A stretch of 21,982 bases of DNA from CAIRYW01 sp964555825 (GTDB lineage Bacteria > Patescibacteriota > Minisyncoccia > Phycocordibacterales > CAIRYW01): NCBI GenBank assembly GCA_964555825.1, contig CAZKTY010000010.1, positions 1 to 21,982 on the forward strand, in the 5' to 3' direction. Below, one piece after another: positions 21,401 to 21,982 of the stretch; position 1 is the first letter of the stretch; every line of letters starts with the position of its first letter. Made by a program: the position numbers and the translations under genes. The notes under the pieces are model-generated. The model was not told the origin of the DNA and did no database searches. It was given only the letters and a program-made list of their open reading frames with translations.

Positions 21401-21618
21401 CTTGTTCGATCTATAAAGGGAATTCACTTACTTCATCATCTCCTTTTACCCCTAGCAGTTCAAAAGGAACATACTCTGATCAAAAAATTACAAACGAGAC
21501 AAATTATAAATTGTCCTGTGGTGAGACAGATGCTACAAACTCTTTGATCCCTACAAGTGTTGTAAGTAAATATGCAACCTGTTACATCAATTCAAGCTAC
21601 ACTGAAACTAATAGATAA
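18475..21618 (+). CDS. Giant two-part secreted surface protein with internal signal sequence
   Basis: It has 1047 residues. The N-terminal signal peptide (about 1-25) ends AQ/AQS. Three beta-sandwich, CARDB-like repeats follow (about 40-150, 155-275, 278-390). Then a membrane helix (about 399-420), KKRSR, a second hydrophobic stretch (427-444) and an AxA signal-peptidase-like site KANA|QS (447-452). The C-terminal part has five consecutive Cys-pair units (Cys539-554, 572-590, 602-616, 633-659, 671-686), an Ig-like domain (about 695-825), a Cys-rich region, and a final Ig-like domain with GNCNLSWELN. The halves read as two separate secreted proteins joined. In-frame Met427 and Met428 at the junction could be a start. 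Role unknown; adhesion or envelope structure is likely. Confidence 0.82.
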   Translation: MFKKILISTFLVLGLGLFYSNSQAQSQTVPDQSVQGGYNSGQSVYSKDLNISATDLSSGGSINGTFTAYNVSSDPADNYYSKISLINKTGSDTEVLDSVSGQSFSLVGNESKNIAFSYQVPNVSGNLVFRVSVFNERGLEISRLEKNITVSGDIKILDIVSSSVVVDGKTFSLEEGPTIYSTSSAYVLIDLKNTTGGLVTVTPNTQIFKKTISSGVSIGSFSGQAFTLNNGEEKKIKVDIQLPATPEVYEGQITFSGSNDITIPQIAFRFIVAGEIATIQSVSLGDQTLGDNSSLSIVVSYTGTPTDISNGQTEGNYPVSIKVDLVDDQGRSVGSGNTNTILADSGSEVIPVLVNIKQDPNITANVSITSESGNVISSGKYLLGKIIVQSSDNNIFTLTNIIYAVVTLALVIIIILMIYMKKRSRPMMVLLALIFSGGLIFGISEYKANAQSGGSTYVKSIGCSYKKLQIDHNTSSKQYSVDSVTTYLIPCSVDQINTITNTYQYVTFNPKLTSTSSKYYAAVKTGSGSINYDRSGQVCTIVDAKGKISTINNCAEGNDQSDSLSFDNTTNCTIDYTSGGKSVEKTYPNCSIIDSTGGGGSCSYFYGGKIITVNNCQSIKDNSTDYTINTNYCSVFYTYTTGTGKNIKTKSTSKSYANCSNIAYDALTGICTYDLKGKPNQTQNNCTGIINYAVNTMDIEFLYTPSPGNDGKIVLNAGDTESFTSYLYYTKCTNSPGSATASFTMLDPDGQVVPGSYFKGKVSSGTTDSDKHVSETVKGEFDESFTAPSKPGRYTILYTVTDTSKYKSSGAKTGYFNFWVKDSGHTCTVNSVCRSVANSCGNTNQGVVTSCDQSGSEVCSIDTKIAPPEPASGICAACVPTYSCSNGKVVNNCDSVTKDCAAYGLVCSNSGGCTNAGGVTIDPLTQNNDGTPKAAVSIKSTIVSPNTVNPYDVIKDPAGGNCNLSWELNQYDASSTCSIYKGNSLTSSSPFTPSSSKGTYSDQKITNETNYKLSCGETDATNSLIPTSVVSKYATCYINSSYTETNR

Positions 21619-21638
21619 TTTTTGAGTATCTCAAAAAT
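21618..21638. repeat. Perfect hairpin after the giant surface gene
   Basis: ATTTTTGAG (21618-21626) and CTCAAAAAT (21630-21638) form a perfect 9-bp stem around TAT, beginning at the last base of the stop codon. There is no T-run after it, so as an intrinsic terminator it is weak; it may act as a 3' end stabiliser or terminate poorly. Confidence 0.55.
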
Positions 21639-21696
21639 ATAGATCTATGCGTATGAGAGACCTTGTGGATAATTTTTCCTTAGTTCTTTTGTTTGA

Positions 21697-21705
21697 TGAT
21701 ACAAT
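21697..21705 (+). promoter_or_regulatory. Extended -10 promoter (TGATACAAT), leaderless
   Basis: Identical 9-mer to 11743-11751, 7 nt before the ATG at 21713, so the mRNA should start about at the start codon. Confidence 0.58.
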
Positions 21706-21712
21706 TTAACCA

Positions 21713-21982
21713 ATGAACAAAACAAAAAAGATCTGGCTTTGGTCAGTGCTAGCTTTAATAGTAATTTTGGGAGTTGTATCTTATTGGTTCTTTTATATGA
21801 AGGCTCCAAGATCCTTTAATAAAAGTCCTGAGGGGATCCAAGCAATTGCCGATTTTTATAACAACAATCTAGATGTCTCAATAAATAAAACCGAAACTTA
21901 TTTAAAGAACAATCCAAAAGACATCTCAGGATTACTACTCCTTGCCACCTCATACGAACAAAAAGGAAGTCTGGAATTCAAA
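21713..21982 (+). CDS. Membrane-anchored probable TPR protein, cut by the window edge
   Basis: Ninety codons are visible without a stop. MNKTKKIWLW leads into a membrane helix (about 7-29, VLALIVILGVVSYWFFYM). A periplasm-side or extracellular chain follows, with a helix-turn-helix typical of a first tetratricopeptide repeat (DVSINKTETYLKNNPKDISGLLLLATSYEQKGSLEF): paired helices, Asn-Pro-x-Asp turn and Leu/Ala/Tyr at TPR positions. TPR proteins of this layout are scaffolds. The 3' end is missing. It lies downstream of the giant surface gene but has its own promoter. Confidence 0.75.
   Translation, partial: MNKTKKIWLWSVLALIVILGVVSYWFFYMKAPRSFNKSPEGIQAIADFYNNNLDVSINKTETYLKNNPKDISGLLLLATSYEQKGSLEFK

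Noticed and set aside
1..21982. CRISPR arrays, tRNA or rRNA genes
   Set aside because: The gaps are short and explained by promoters, terminators and leaders. No regularly spaced short repeats and no tRNA-like TTCRANYC/CCA-end pattern were seen.

Overview
The window looks like a chromosomal segment from a Patescibacteria (CPR) bacterium, probably of the Parcubacteria/Paceibacteria type. The evidence is AT-rich, tightly packed genes with 1-8 nt overlaps, almost no Shine-Dalgarno sequences, many genes starting a few bases after a TGnTATAAT-like extended -10 box, a two-transmembrane DUF5652-like protein, a transketolase split into two genes, a trimmed threonyl-tRNA synthetase and large Cys-rich surface proteins. 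TGA ends several genes, so the TGA=Gly code of SR1/Gracilibacteria does not apply. The phylum call is inference from gene content; no rRNA or ribosomal protein gene is present.

Layout. 1-501: an upstream terminator, then a small membrane protein with its own promoter and terminator. 576-5458: a seven-gene operon for lower glycolysis and the non-oxidative pentose phosphate pathway (gap, rpiB, rpe-like, transketolase N half, HD-domain phosphohydrolase, transketolase C half, DUF1653). 5513-8010: a surface protein with a calcium loop followed 2 nt later by a membrane sensor histidine kinase. 8021-10840: a compositionally distinct island of three consecutive units, each with promoter, 5' leader hairpin, secreted-protein gene and terminator hairpin; one encodes a putative lipoprotein and two encode PEP-CTERM proteins. 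10836-11640 (minus): a type IV prepilin and a small membrane protein. 11758-12422: two small hypothetical genes, convergent. 12422-17379 (minus): thrS and dnaE. 17459-18335: a small unknown gene divergent from rnhB. 18475-21618: a 1047-residue surface protein that looks like two secreted proteins fused end to end. 21713-21982: the start of a membrane-anchored, probably TPR protein cut by the window edge.

How the genes work together. The first operon interconverts ribose-5-phosphate, ribulose-5-phosphate and xylulose-5-phosphate and links them to glyceraldehyde-3-phosphate, which suits an organism living on scavenged nucleosides or sugars. The rest is mostly cell surface (sensor pair, pilin, giant Cys-rich protein, PEP-CTERM pair) plus information processing (thrS, dnaE, rnhB).

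The most notable region is 8021-10840. Three units share a promoter with 16-nt spacing, a hairpin about 10 nt into the transcript and a two-part terminator with a GNRA loop. The two PEP-CTERM genes share 204 identical bases at their 5' ends and 92% identity over the last 113 bp, while their centres are strongly diverged. GC content is higher and GATC density lower than in the flanks. It looks like an acquired, amplified surface-protein cassette. No transposase, integrase, tRNA, rRNA or CRISPR array is visible in the window.
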